Source: Actinomycetota bacterium (GTDB lineage Bacteria > Actinomycetota > Actinomycetes > Mycobacteriales > Jatrophihabitantaceae). Taken from it: 10,305 nt of DNA. A program made the translations under genes and the position numbers. The notes below the pieces were generated by a model. It was not told where the DNA came from, did no database searches, and saw only the letters and a list, made by a program, of their open reading frames with translations. The DNA lies in NCBI GenBank assembly GCA_019241805.1, contig JAFAWL010000267.1:1-10305 (forward strand). Direction: 5' to 3'. How positions within the stretch are numbered: the first letter of the stretch is position 1; each line of letters begins with the position of its first letter. Of this stretch, positions 1-8,385 are shown piece after piece.

Positions 1-59
1 GCGGCGACGATGGTCGCGTGCACCAGACGGCCGGCGGCGGAGGAGGTCATCGACAGGCA

Positions 60-65
60 GAATAT
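60..65 (+). promoter_or_regulatory. possible -10 hexamer for a leaderless psuG transcript
   Basis: The hexamer GAATAT has the A at position 2 and T at position 6 that actinobacterial -10 elements keep. It is followed by exactly 6 bases and then the GTG at 72, so transcription would begin on the start codon. No convincing -35 element is visible at 17-18 bases upstream. The same hexamer-to-start spacing occurs before uvrB and before the serpin-like gene. Bases 1-59 show no other feature that I can support; they may hold the end of an upstream gene or plain leader sequence. Confidence 0.3.
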
Positions 66-71
66 CCAGCC

Positions 72-986
72 GTGCTGGTCCATCCCGAAGTCACCGAGGC
101 GCTGGCCAGCGGGCGCCCCGTCGTCGCCCTCGAAAGCACAATCATCAGCCACGGACTGCCGCAGCCGGACAACTTGGACGCGGCCCGGCGCTTCGAACAG
201 GCGGTCCGGGACGGCGGCGCGACGCCCGCGACCGTCGCCATCGTCGATGGTCAGGCAACGATCGGGCTCGACAACACGGCGCTCGAGCGGATCGCCAGCT
301 CCGCCGAGGTGGTGAAAGCCAGCATCCGCGACATCGCCGTCGTCGCCGCCCGCGGCGGCAGCGGCGCCACGACCGTAGCCTCGACGGCGCATCTGGCCGC
401 CCGGGCCGGCATCAAGGTGTTCGCGACGGGCGGCCTCGGCGGCGTGCACCGCGAGGCAAGGGACACCTGGGACGAATCGGCCGACCTCGATGCCCTATCC
501 CGCACCCCCATCTTGATCGTCTGCGCGGGAGTCAAATCGATCCTGGACGTCGGCGCCACTCTGGAACGCCTGGAAACCCTGAACGTCGGCGTGCTCGGCT
601 ATCGCACGGACACATTCCCCGGCTTCTATCGCGCCGACTCCGGTTTCCCGGTCGATTGGCGGGTCGAGACGCCGGCGGACGTGGCCGCCGTGCTGCGGGC
701 GCGCGAACAGCTGGGCACCGACCGCTTCGGACTCGTCCTGGCCAATCCCGTCCCGCCCGCATCCGAACTTGACGCGGAGCTGCACGACCGGACGCTTGCG
801 GACGGTCTGGCCGCCGCCGAGGCTGCCCGGGTAAGCGGCAAGGACGTCACCCCGTTCCTGCTCGATTACATCAACAGCCACACCGGCGGAGCCTCGCTCG
901 CGACCAACGTTGCGCTAGTGCTGTCGAACGCCCGCCTGGCCGCGGAAGTCGCAGTGGCGCTGGCGACGACGCCGCCGCTATCGTGA
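72..986 (+). CDS. psuG: pseudouridine-5'-phosphate glycosidase
   Basis: Cytoplasmic enzyme that splits pseudouridine-5'-phosphate into uracil and ribose-5-phosphate, breaking the C-C glycosidic bond of the modified nucleoside. The 304-residue product matches E. coli PsuG in length and along its course. ALESTIISHG (residues 19-28) carries the glutamate equivalent to E. coli Glu31; GATTVAST (98-105) and the FATGGLGGVH segment (117-126) follow; SADL (136-139) holds the metal-site aspartate; CAGVKSILD (151-159) contains Lys155, equivalent to the Schiff-base lysine of E. coli; KDVTPFLL (257-264) is also typical. Start choice: GTG at 72 gives an N-terminus beginning just before the conserved PEV..AL. 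A GTG at 18 is in frame, but the 17 codons following it have G/C in the third position only 8 times, against 17 of 20 after base 74, so that part looks non-coding. The stop overlaps the kinase start in GTGA, implying translational coupling. Family assignment is firm; the start is less so. Confidence 0.95.
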   Translation: MLVHPEVTEALASGRPVVALESTIISHGLPQPDNLDAARRFEQAVRDGGATPATVAIVDGQATIGLDNTALERIASSAEVVKASIRDIAVVAARGGSGATTVASTAHLAARAGIKVFATGGLGGVHREARDTWDESADLDALSRTPILIVCAGVKSILDVGATLERLETLNVGVLGYRTDTFPGFYRADSGFPVDWRVETPADVAAVLRAREQLGTDRFGLVLANPVPPASELDAELHDRTLADGLAAAEAARVSGKDVTPFLLDYINSHTGGASLATNVALVLSNARLAAEVAVALATTPPLS

Positions 987-1921
987 CCGCAGTCGGTGGG
1001 CCGGTCCCGCGTGCCAGGCCGATCGTCTGCCTGGGTGACGTCATGGTCGACGTCGTCACCCGACTCGCCGGCGCGCTCGTCCCCGCCTCGGACTCGTCGG
1101 GCGCGATCGCCATCCGCGGCGGTGGGTCGGCCGCGAACACGGCCTGTTGGATCGCCTCGACGGGTGCTCCGACTACGTTGATCGGCGCGGTCGGCCGCGA
1201 CGCGTTCGGTGACTGGGTGACGGCCGAGATCGCCGCCTTCGACGTCGACGCGCGGGTGGTTCGCGACGAACGACGGGCCACCGGCGTCTGCGTGGTGCTG
1301 GTTGCCGCCGACGGCGAACGAACGATGATCCCCGACACGGGCGCCAACGCGGGGCTTCGAGCCGAGCACCTTGAGGTGCAGGTGTTGCGCTCAGCCGCTC
1401 GACTGCACGTGTCCGGCTACGCGCTGCTCGGAGCCGGGCGCCATGCCGCGCTGGCCGCGCTGCGTACGGCTCGCGAAGCCGGCGTGCCGATCTCGGTCGA
1501 CGCCGGCTCATCAGCCCCGATCCGGGCGGTGGGCACGACGGCCTACTTCGATGTGCTCGGTCAGCATTTGTTGCTGCTGGCCAATGTGGACGAGGCCGAC
1601 GTCCTGACCGGCGAACGCGAACCATCGGTCGCCGCTCGGCGGCTGGCCACCCGGATCGGCGGCGAGGCCGTCGTCAAGTGCGGAGCCAGCGGGGCGTACT
1701 GGTCCGACGGCCGCGAGGTTCAGCACGCTCCGACCCGACCGGTGGACGCCCTGGACACCACCGGGGCCGGCGACGCGTTCGCCGCCGGAATGCTCGTCGG
1801 CCTGCGGGCCGGCGTCGCCCCGCTGGCCGCCATGGCCCGCGGCAACGATCTGGCCCGGCGGGCCTGCGGCATCGTCGGCGGCCGGCCGGAGCCGGTGGAA
1901 TCAGGCAGCCCTCCGAACTAG
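983..1921 (+). CDS. psuK: PfkB-family carbohydrate kinase, probably pseudouridine kinase
   Basis: Ribokinase/PfkB-fold ATP-dependent kinase of 312 residues. The N-terminal PIVCLGDVMVDVV (13-25) is the opening beta strand. GGGSAANTA (46-54) is the first PfkB signature, which contacts the sugar, and GAVGRDAFGDW (68-78) follows. DTTGAGDAFAAGM (258-270) is the second signature with the anion hole and catalytic base Asp264. NVDEADVLTG (201-210) is the usual N..E element. These motifs do not fix the substrate; pseudouridine is inferred from the 4-base GTGA overlap with psuG. The pair would convert pseudouridine to its 5'-phosphate and then to uracil and ribose-5-phosphate. There is no clear Shine-Dalgarno before GTG 983, as expected for a coupled start. 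No pseudouridine transporter gene (psuT-like) is visible in this window. The stop codon lies at the left edge of the 17-bp repeat array. A ribokinase or another nucleoside kinase remains possible. Confidence 0.82.
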   Translation: MTAVGGPVPRARPIVCLGDVMVDVVTRLAGALVPASDSSGAIAIRGGGSAANTACWIASTGAPTTLIGAVGRDAFGDWVTAEIAAFDVDARVVRDERRATGVCVVLVAADGERTMIPDTGANAGLRAEHLEVQVLRSAARLHVSGYALLGAGRHAALAALRTAREAGVPISVDAGSSAPIRAVGTTAYFDVLGQHLLLLANVDEADVLTGEREPSVAARRLATRIGGEAVVKCGASGAYWSDGREVQHAPTRPVDALDTTGAGDAFAAGMLVGLRAGVAPLAAMARGNDLARRACGIVGGRPEPVESGSPPN

Positions 1922-1999
1922 ACGCCGCGAACCGGACGATGCCGCGAACCGGACGACGCCGCGAACCGGACGACGCCGCGAACTAGACGATGCCGCGAA

Positions 2000-2002
<3 letters not shown>
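1921..2002. repeat. 17-bp tandem direct repeat filling the psuK/uvrB gap
   Basis: Five consecutive units of GACGAYGCCGCGAACYR: 1921-1934 (14 bp, lacking three bases), 1935-1951, 1952-1968, 1969-1985 and 1986-2002. Bases 1914-1920 repeat the unit's last seven bases (CGAACTA), a partial sixth copy. Units 1-3 end in AACCG; units 4-5 and the partial copy end in AACTA. The AACTAG junctions supply the psuK stop (TAG 1919-1921, + strand) and the uvrB stop (CTA 2000-2002, TAG on the - strand). The unit length is not a multiple of three. There are no spacers, so this is not CRISPR, and there is no hairpin with a T-tract, so no classical terminator is visible between the convergent genes. Confidence 0.9.
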
Positions 2003-4204
<2,202 letters not shown>

Positions 4205-4210
4205 GCCACC

Positions 4211-4216
4211 ACGGTA
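4211..4216 (-). promoter_or_regulatory. possible -10 hexamer for leaderless uvrB
   Basis: On the - strand this reads TACCGT, matching the TANNNT form of actinobacterial -10 elements. Six bases separate it from the ATG at 4204, so the transcript would start on the A of the start codon. The Shine-Dalgarno region is weak (GTGGTGG only), which agrees with a leaderless mRNA. No good -35 element is seen at 17-18 bp. Confidence 0.4.
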
Positions 4217-4282
4217 CGAGCAGCCACTGACACCCTGCCGCCGGCGTCGCTAGCGGCCGGTCGTCGGCACAGTGATCGTGGT

Positions 4283-4288
4283 GATACT
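4283..4288 (+). promoter_or_regulatory. possible -10 hexamer for the leaderless serpin-like gene
   Basis: GATACT keeps the conserved A2 and T6 of the -10 element and lies 6 bases before ATG 4295. There is no Shine-Dalgarno sequence before that ATG, so a leaderless message is plausible. The divergent uvrB -10 candidate lies about 70 bases away, so the 4205-4294 gap would carry two back-to-back promoters. No TTGACA-like -35 is evident. Confidence 0.3.
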
Positions 4289-4294
4289 GCTGAC

Positions 4295-5431
4295 ATGACC
4301 TCCTTGACACCCGTCCGCAGCGCCGCGGTCGCGACTCTTACCGCGCGTTGGTTGGCCGATCTGCCGCTCGAGCGCGGCACGGTCGTCTCCGGCGCCGGGC
4401 TGTGGCCGCTGCTGGCCTTCCTCGCGGGGGCCGCCGACGGGGAGGCCCGGACGGAACTGGCCGAGGCGGCCGGCGTGAAACCCGAACAGGCAGCCCCCGT
4501 CGCCCGCGACCTGTTGGCCGTCCTGGCCGCGTCGCCCGACGTGCGCAGCGCCATCGGCACCTGGACCCGCGACTCGATCCAACTGGCCGAGTGGTGGCAG
4601 ACCGAAGTTCCGTCCGACACGATCGGACGGCTGCCGAGCGACGAGGCCGCCGCGCAACGCGTGGTCGACGCCTGGGCGCGTGAGCGCACCGACGGGTTGA
4701 TCGACAAGATGCCGGTCGAGATCGATCCTGACGTCGACGTCTTGCTGGCGACGGCGCTGCTGCTGCGCACGACCTGGACGAAGCCGTTCGAGACCGTGCG
4801 CCTACCCGAGGGCGGCTCGCGGTTGCGGCGGGACACACCGGGGCTGGACGACGTGTGCGCGGTCGGCGACGGCCGGGTCACGGTCGTCACGGTGCGCGGC
4901 CAGAACGACGTCGACGTCGAGCTCGCGATCGGCCCCGTGGACGCCGCCCCGGCCGACGTGCTGGGTGAGCTGCTCACATCCGCGCCGGCGCTCACCGGGG
5001 CGCAGCTGCTGACGCACCACTGCGCGGCCCCCGCAACGTCGATCGTCGAAGCGCGCGGTCGGGCGCCGTTCACCCGGTTGACCGTCCCCGCCTTCGAGAT
5101 CCGGGTCACCCACGATCTGCTCCGCCAGGCCTCGACGCTCGGACTGGAGGCCGCCGCGGACTTCCGACACGCAAGGTTCCCGGGTGTGAGCCCTCAGCCC
5201 CTCTGGGTGACGAAGGCGGCGCAGGAGGTCGTCGCGTGCTTCTTCGCGACCGGGTTCGAGGCGGCGGCGCTCACGGCGATCGGGATGAAGACGCTCAGCT
5301 TCCATCACGAGCCGACGACCCAGTGCCTGGCCGTCGTGCTGGATCGACCCTTCGGATTCGCGGCCGTGCACCGGCCGACCAAGATGCCGTTGTTTGCCGG
5401 CTGGGTGACCGAGACGTTCTGGAAGAACTGA
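4295..5431 (+). CDS. serpin-like protein (serine protease inhibitor fold)
   Basis: A 378-residue protein, the usual serpin length. Recognition rests on landmarks in order: VVDAWARERTDGLIDKM (123-139), matching the family's VN.WV...T.G.I..L segment; TALLLRTTWTKPF (153-165), matching NAIYFKG.W..PF; LTVPAFEI (262-269), matching the LPKFKI strand; WVTKAAQEV (304-312), corresponding to the HKA..EV strand entering the reactive-centre loop; TGFEAAALTAIG (319-330), corresponding to the hinge E-E-G-T-E-A-A-A-A-T; and DRPFGF (350-355) with PLFAGWVTE (365-373), matching the closing PF.F...LF.G.V. There is no signal peptide or membrane segment, so it is probably cytoplasmic. Counting Gly320 as P15 puts Leu334-Ser335 at P1-P1'. 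The hinge deviates: P17 is Ala instead of Glu and P14 is a bulky Phe, so inhibitory activity is doubtful. About eight extra residues separate the loop from DRPF compared with alpha-1-antitrypsin. ATG 4295 was chosen because the frame upstream is the antisense of uvrB. The family call is fairly sure; target and role are unknown. Confidence 0.8.
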   Translation: MTSLTPVRSAAVATLTARWLADLPLERGTVVSGAGLWPLLAFLAGAADGEARTELAEAAGVKPEQAAPVARDLLAVLAASPDVRSAIGTWTRDSIQLAEWWQTEVPSDTIGRLPSDEAAAQRVVDAWARERTDGLIDKMPVEIDPDVDVLLATALLLRTTWTKPFETVRLPEGGSRLRRDTPGLDDVCAVGDGRVTVVTVRGQNDVDVELAIGPVDAAPADVLGELLTSAPALTGAQLLTHHCAAPATSIVEARGRAPFTRLTVPAFEIRVTHDLLRQASTLGLEAAADFRHARFPGVSPQPLWVTKAAQEVVACFFATGFEAAALTAIGMKTLSFHHEPTTQCLAVVLDRPFGFAAVHRPTKMPLFAGWVTETFWKN

Positions 5432-5517
5432 CCGAATACGGCGCGCCGGGCTGTGGAGTAGGTAGGACTGCCTCGCGCCGAGAGGCGCTTCCTAGGCGAC
5501 CGACCTACCGTATTCGG
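5432..5517. repeat. perfect 10-bp inverted repeat spanning the intergenic gap
   Basis: CCGAATACGG (5432-5441), beginning one base after the serpin-like stop codon, is the exact reverse complement of CCGTATTCGG (5508-5517). Inside it, GTAGGT (5458-5463) pairs with ACCTAC (5503-5508), sharing base 5508 with the outer arm, and GCCTC (5470-5474) pairs with GAGGC (5482-5486) over a 7-base loop. CCTAGG (5491-5496) is a small palindrome. Each outer arm is also nearly palindromic by itself (CCG-N4-CGG), so the arms could be two protein-binding sites with centres about 76 bp apart. No T-tract follows, which argues against an intrinsic terminator. It may be an operator pair or an RNA fold ahead of the membrane-protein gene. 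Confidence 0.6.
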
Positions 5518-5531
5518 CACAGGAGAGGTGG
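5506..5531 (+). promoter_or_regulatory. putative -10 and strong Shine-Dalgarno for the membrane-protein gene
   Basis: TACCGT (5506-5511) has the TANNNT form and is identical to the uvrB -10 candidate; it overlaps the right arm of the inverted repeat. The purine-rich AGGAGAGGTGG (5521-5531) lies 8 bases before ATG 5540 and is the best ribosome-binding site in the window. It favours ATG 5540 over the in-frame GTG at 5528, which lies inside it. The ribosome-binding site is solid; the -10 is a guess without a recognisable -35. Confidence 0.5.
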
Positions 5532-5539
5532 AGCACACG

Positions 5540-6172
5540 ATGACCGAACACGAGCCCGACCAGAGCGGACGGGCGTTGCCGAATCCCGCCCCGGAGCCCG
5601 AAGCAGGACCGGCGCCGGCCGCGAGCGCAACCGAGCCGTCGTCTGCCCTCCCTCCCGAGCATCCGACTCAAGCCATCCCGCCGACACCGGGCCCGGCGGC
5701 GCCCGGTCCGGCGGCGCCCGGTCCGGCGGCACCCGGCGCGCCGGCATTCGGCCCCGCGCCGGCACCGCCGGCGGCGCCGCCTGGATTCGGGCCGCAGCCC
5801 GGCTATCCACCGCCGCTGTTCAACGGCGATCCATTCGCCCCGCCGCCGCCCCGGCCGCCCCGCGCCCGCTGGGTCAATCCGGCCTACCGCACCCGCTTGC
5901 TGGTATTCGGCGCCCTCGCCGCGCTGATCTTCATGGGCATCGGAGCCGGCATCACCGCGCTCGCCATAGGCGACGGCGGCGGCCGGCACGATCGGGTCGT
6001 GCAAGGTCCGGCGGGTTACCGCCCCGGCCAAGGCAACGGCTTCAACTACCGCCCGAATCGCCAGCTGCCCGGACGCAACGCCCCGACGCTCCCGCGACGG
6101 TCCACGCTGCCGACTACGGCCCCTCCCGGGTCGCGCACGGCGCAGCCCGCACCCAGCACACCGACCAGCTGA
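5540..6172 (+). CDS. Pro/Ala-rich single-pass membrane protein, function unknown
   Basis: I do not recognise a family. The 210-residue product has a long N-terminal region (1-105) dominated by Pro, Ala and Gly, containing PGPAA repeated three times (50-64) and polyproline runs PPPP (101-104). A basic juxtamembrane stretch (RPPRARWVNPAYRTR, 105-119) precedes one hydrophobic segment (120-143), and a polar, Pro/Arg/Thr-rich tail ends at 210. By the positive-inside rule the N-terminal part faces the cytoplasm and the tail the outside. There is no cleavable signal peptide and no enzymatic motif. Such Pro-rich one-TM proteins are common in actinomycetes and often concern the cell envelope, but nothing here shows a function. 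It lies between the serpin-like gene and glgX, with about 100 bases on either side, so it may be its own transcription unit. ATG 5540 is chosen by the AGGAGAGGTGG site. Confidence 0.75.
   Translation: MTEHEPDQSGRALPNPAPEPEAGPAPAASATEPSSALPPEHPTQAIPPTPGPAAPGPAAPGPAAPGAPAFGPAPAPPAAPPGFGPQPGYPPPLFNGDPFAPPPPRPPRARWVNPAYRTRLLVFGALAALIFMGIGAGITALAIGDGGGRHDRVVQGPAGYRPGQGNGFNYRPNRQLPGRNAPTLPRRSTLPTTAPPGSRTAQPAPSTPTS
5691..5735 (+). repeat. three in-frame 15-bp tandem repeats in the Pro-rich coding region
   Basis: Units 5691-5705, 5706-5720 and 5721-5735 follow GYCCGGCGGCRCCCG with one or two differences, encoding three GPAAP pentapeptides. The following 15 bases are a decayed relative. The unit length keeps the frame, so copy-number changes would only lengthen or shorten the cytoplasmic linker. 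Confidence 0.85.
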
Positions 6173-6197
6173 AGGGGCGTCGGGCGACGATCACAGT

Positions 6198-6251
6198 TTG
6201 CCGATGCCTGCAGGCTGGGTAACGCCCGTCTGGCAGGGTGAGGTGATCACC
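6198..6251 (+). promoter_or_regulatory. candidate glgX promoter with two palindromes
   Basis: TTGCCG (6198-6203) and TAACGC (6220-6225) are 16 bases apart and could be -35 and -10 boxes. The perfect 10-bp palindrome GCCTGCAGGC (6206-6215) lies between them, and a second perfect 10-bp palindrome, GGTGATCACC (6242-6251), lies in the presumed leader. Both positions suit repressor binding in a sugar-metabolism operon. The -10 is a poor match because its last base is C, and no regulator is known from this window, so this remains a hypothesis. Confidence 0.3.
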
Positions 6252-6273
6252 ATCGTCCGGACGAGGGAGCTCC

Positions 6274-8382
6274 ATGCAGGTCTGGCCCGGCACCGCCTAC
6301 CCGCTCGGGGCGACGTACGACGGCTCGGGAACGAACTTCGCGCTGTTCACCGAAGTGGCCGAACGGGTCGATCTTTGCCTCTTCTCCGCGTCCGGGAAGC
6401 AGACCCGCGTCCGGTTACCCGAGCAGGACGGATTCGTCTGGCATGCCTTCCTGCCCGGCATCGAACCGGGTCAGCGCTACGGCTACCGGGTCTACGGACC
6501 TTACGATCCCGCCAACGGGCTTCGGTGTAATCCGAACAAGCTTCTGTTGGACCCGTACGCCAAGGCGATCGACGGCCATTTCGACTGGCACCAATCGCTG
6601 TTTTCCTACAACTTCGGCGAGGCGGACAGCCGGAACGACGAAGACTCCGCCAGCCACATGCCCAAGTCGGTTGTGATCAATCCCTACTTCGACTGGGGCA
6701 CGGACCGGCCACCGAAGCACCCGTACGCCCAATCGGTGATCTACGAGGCGCACGTCAAGGGCTTGACCTACTTGCATCCGGAGATTCCCCGCGAGATTCG
6801 TGGCACATACTCCGCGATCGCCCACCCGATCATGATCGAGCATTTGCACGCCCTCGGCGTGACCGCGATCGAGCTGATGCCGGTGCATCATTTCGCCAAC
6901 GATTCGACCCTGATCGACAAGGGTCTGTCGAACTACTGGGGTTACAACACGATCGGCTTCTTCGCCCCGGATTCCAAGTACCGCTCGGGAACCAACCCGG
7001 GCAGCCAGGTGCAGGAATTCAAGGCGATGGTGCGCGCTCTGCACGAGCAAGACATCGAGGTCGTACTGGACGTCGTCTACAACCACACCGCCGAGGGCAA
7101 CCACCTCGGACCGACGCTTGGTTTCCGCGGAATCGACAACGCGGCCTACTACCGGCTTGTCGACGAGGACAAGCAGTACTACATGGACTACACCGGGACC
7201 GGAAACACTCTCAACGTCCGGCATCCCCATTCGTTGCAGCTCCTGATGGACTCGCTGCGTTACTGGGTGACCGAGATGCACGTCGACGGCTTCCGCTTCG
7301 ACCTTGCCGCGACCTTGGCCCGCGAGTTCTACGACGTCGACCGCCTCTCAAGTTTCTTCGAACTCATCCAGCAGGATCCGGTCGTCAGTCAGGTCAAGTT
7401 GATCGCCGAACCGTGGGACGTGGGACCCGGCGGCTATCAAGTGGGCAATTTCCCGCCCCAATGGACCGAGTGGAACGGCAAGTACCGCGACACCGTGCGG
7501 GATTTCTGGCGCGGCGAGCCCGCCACCCTCGGGGAGTTCGCGGCCCGAATCACCGGATCAGCCGACCTTTATGAGCATTCGGCCCGCCGCCCGGTGGCAT
7601 CGATCAACTTCGTGACCGCGCACGACGGCTTCACGTTGCGCGATCTCGTCTCCTACAACGAGAAGCACAACGAAGCCAACGGAGAGAGCAACAACGACGG
7701 CGAGAGCCACAACCGCTCGTGGAACTGCGGAGTCGAAGGCGACACGGACGATCCCGGCGTGCTCGGGTTACGCGGCCAGCAAAGCCGCAACTTCCTCGCC
7801 ACGCTGTTGCTCTCGCAAGGCGTACCGATGATCTGCCACGGCGACGAACTGGGGCGTACGCAACGCGGTAACAACAACGGCTTCTGCCAGGACAACGAAC
7901 TGACCTGGATCGACTGGTCGAAGATCGATGTCGATCTACTGGCCTTCACCCGCCGCGTGACCGAACTGCGGCAGCGGCACCCCATCTTCCGGCGACGGCG
8001 GTTTTTCGACGGTCGACCGGTCCGTCGGCGCGGCACAAAGTCGCTGCCGGACATCGCCTGGTTCCGTCCCGACGGCAGCCAGATGACGGAGAAGGACTGG
8101 GCCTCCGGCTTCGGCCGCTCGGTCGGGGTCTTCCTCAACGGCAACGGCATTCCCGACCGCGACGCCCGGGGCGAACGGGTGGTCGACGAGTCGTTCGTGC
8201 TGTTCTTCAGCGCGCACGACGAGGCCATCGAATTCCGCCTGCCCCCCTCGGAGTACGCGCCCGGCTGGCAGGTGGTCCTCGACACGGCTCGGCCCGATCA
8301 GGACGACGAAGATGTCTTGTCGGCCGAATCCATCGTCTCCGTCGGCCCTCGCGCCCTCATGGTCCTGCAGCGGGTCGCCTGA
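6274..8382 (+). CDS. glgX: glycogen debranching enzyme GlgX/TreX (isoamylase-type)
   Basis: Cytoplasmic GH13 alpha-1,6-glucosidase that removes side chains from glycogen, giving linear maltodextrins. The 702-residue length is normal for the family. Residues about 5-100 form the N-terminal CBM48-type domain (WPGTAYPLGATYDGSGTNF at 4-22). YEAHVKGLT (157-165) starts the catalytic barrel. The four GH13 regions are present: DVVYNHTAE (266-274), DGFRFDLA with nucleophile Asp343, IAEPWD with acid/base Glu379, and VTAHDGFTLRDLVSYNEKHN with Asp451. GDELGRTQRGNNNGFCQDNE (523-542) is typical of GlgX/TreX. The C-terminal part (from about 610) is a beta-sandwich-like domain. ATG 6274 is supported by GAGGGAG at 6263-6269. 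The gene ends 3 bases before treY in the same frame, so the two are certainly co-transcribed. This favours the TreX role, supplying maltodextrin to TreY/TreZ, alongside glycogen turnover. Confidence 0.97.
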   Translation: MQVWPGTAYPLGATYDGSGTNFALFTEVAERVDLCLFSASGKQTRVRLPEQDGFVWHAFLPGIEPGQRYGYRVYGPYDPANGLRCNPNKLLLDPYAKAIDGHFDWHQSLFSYNFGEADSRNDEDSASHMPKSVVINPYFDWGTDRPPKHPYAQSVIYEAHVKGLTYLHPEIPREIRGTYSAIAHPIMIEHLHALGVTAIELMPVHHFANDSTLIDKGLSNYWGYNTIGFFAPDSKYRSGTNPGSQVQEFKAMVRALHEQDIEVVLDVVYNHTAEGNHLGPTLGFRGIDNAAYYRLVDEDKQYYMDYTGTGNTLNVRHPHSLQLLMDSLRYWVTEMHVDGFRFDLAATLAREFYDVDRLSSFFELIQQDPVVSQVKLIAEPWDVGPGGYQVGNFPPQWTEWNGKYRDTVRDFWRGEPATLGEFAARITGSADLYEHSARRPVASINFVTAHDGFTLRDLVSYNEKHNEANGESNNDGESHNRSWNCGVEGDTDDPGVLGLRGQQSRNFLATLLLSQGVPMICHGDELGRTQRGNNNGFCQDNELTWIDWSKIDVDLLAFTRRVTELRQRHPIFRRRRFFDGRPVRRRGTKSLPDIAWFRPDGSQMTEKDWASGFGRSVGVFLNGNGIPDRDARGERVVDESFVLFFSAHDEAIEFRLPPSEYAPGWQVVLDTARPDQDDEDVLSAESIVSVGPRALMVLQRVA

Positions 8383-8385
8383 GGC

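Noticed and set aside
18..71. N-terminal extension of psuG from GTG 18
   Set aside because: Third codon positions are not GC-biased there, the residues are a low-complexity Gly run, and the family's conserved start aligns with GTG 72. It cannot be fully excluded because the window begins only 17 bases upstream.
4205..4294. SOS (LexA) box upstream of uvrB
   Set aside because: No GAAC-N4-GTTC or close variant is present in the gap; an SOS link cannot be claimed from this sequence.
5432..5517. Inverted repeat as an intrinsic terminator
   Set aside because: The arms are 66 bases apart and no T-rich run follows the right arm; the bases after it form the next gene's ribosome-binding site.
6415..7281. 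288-codon open frame on the - strand opposite glgX
   Set aside because: It is antisense to conserved GH13 motifs and has no recognisable family.
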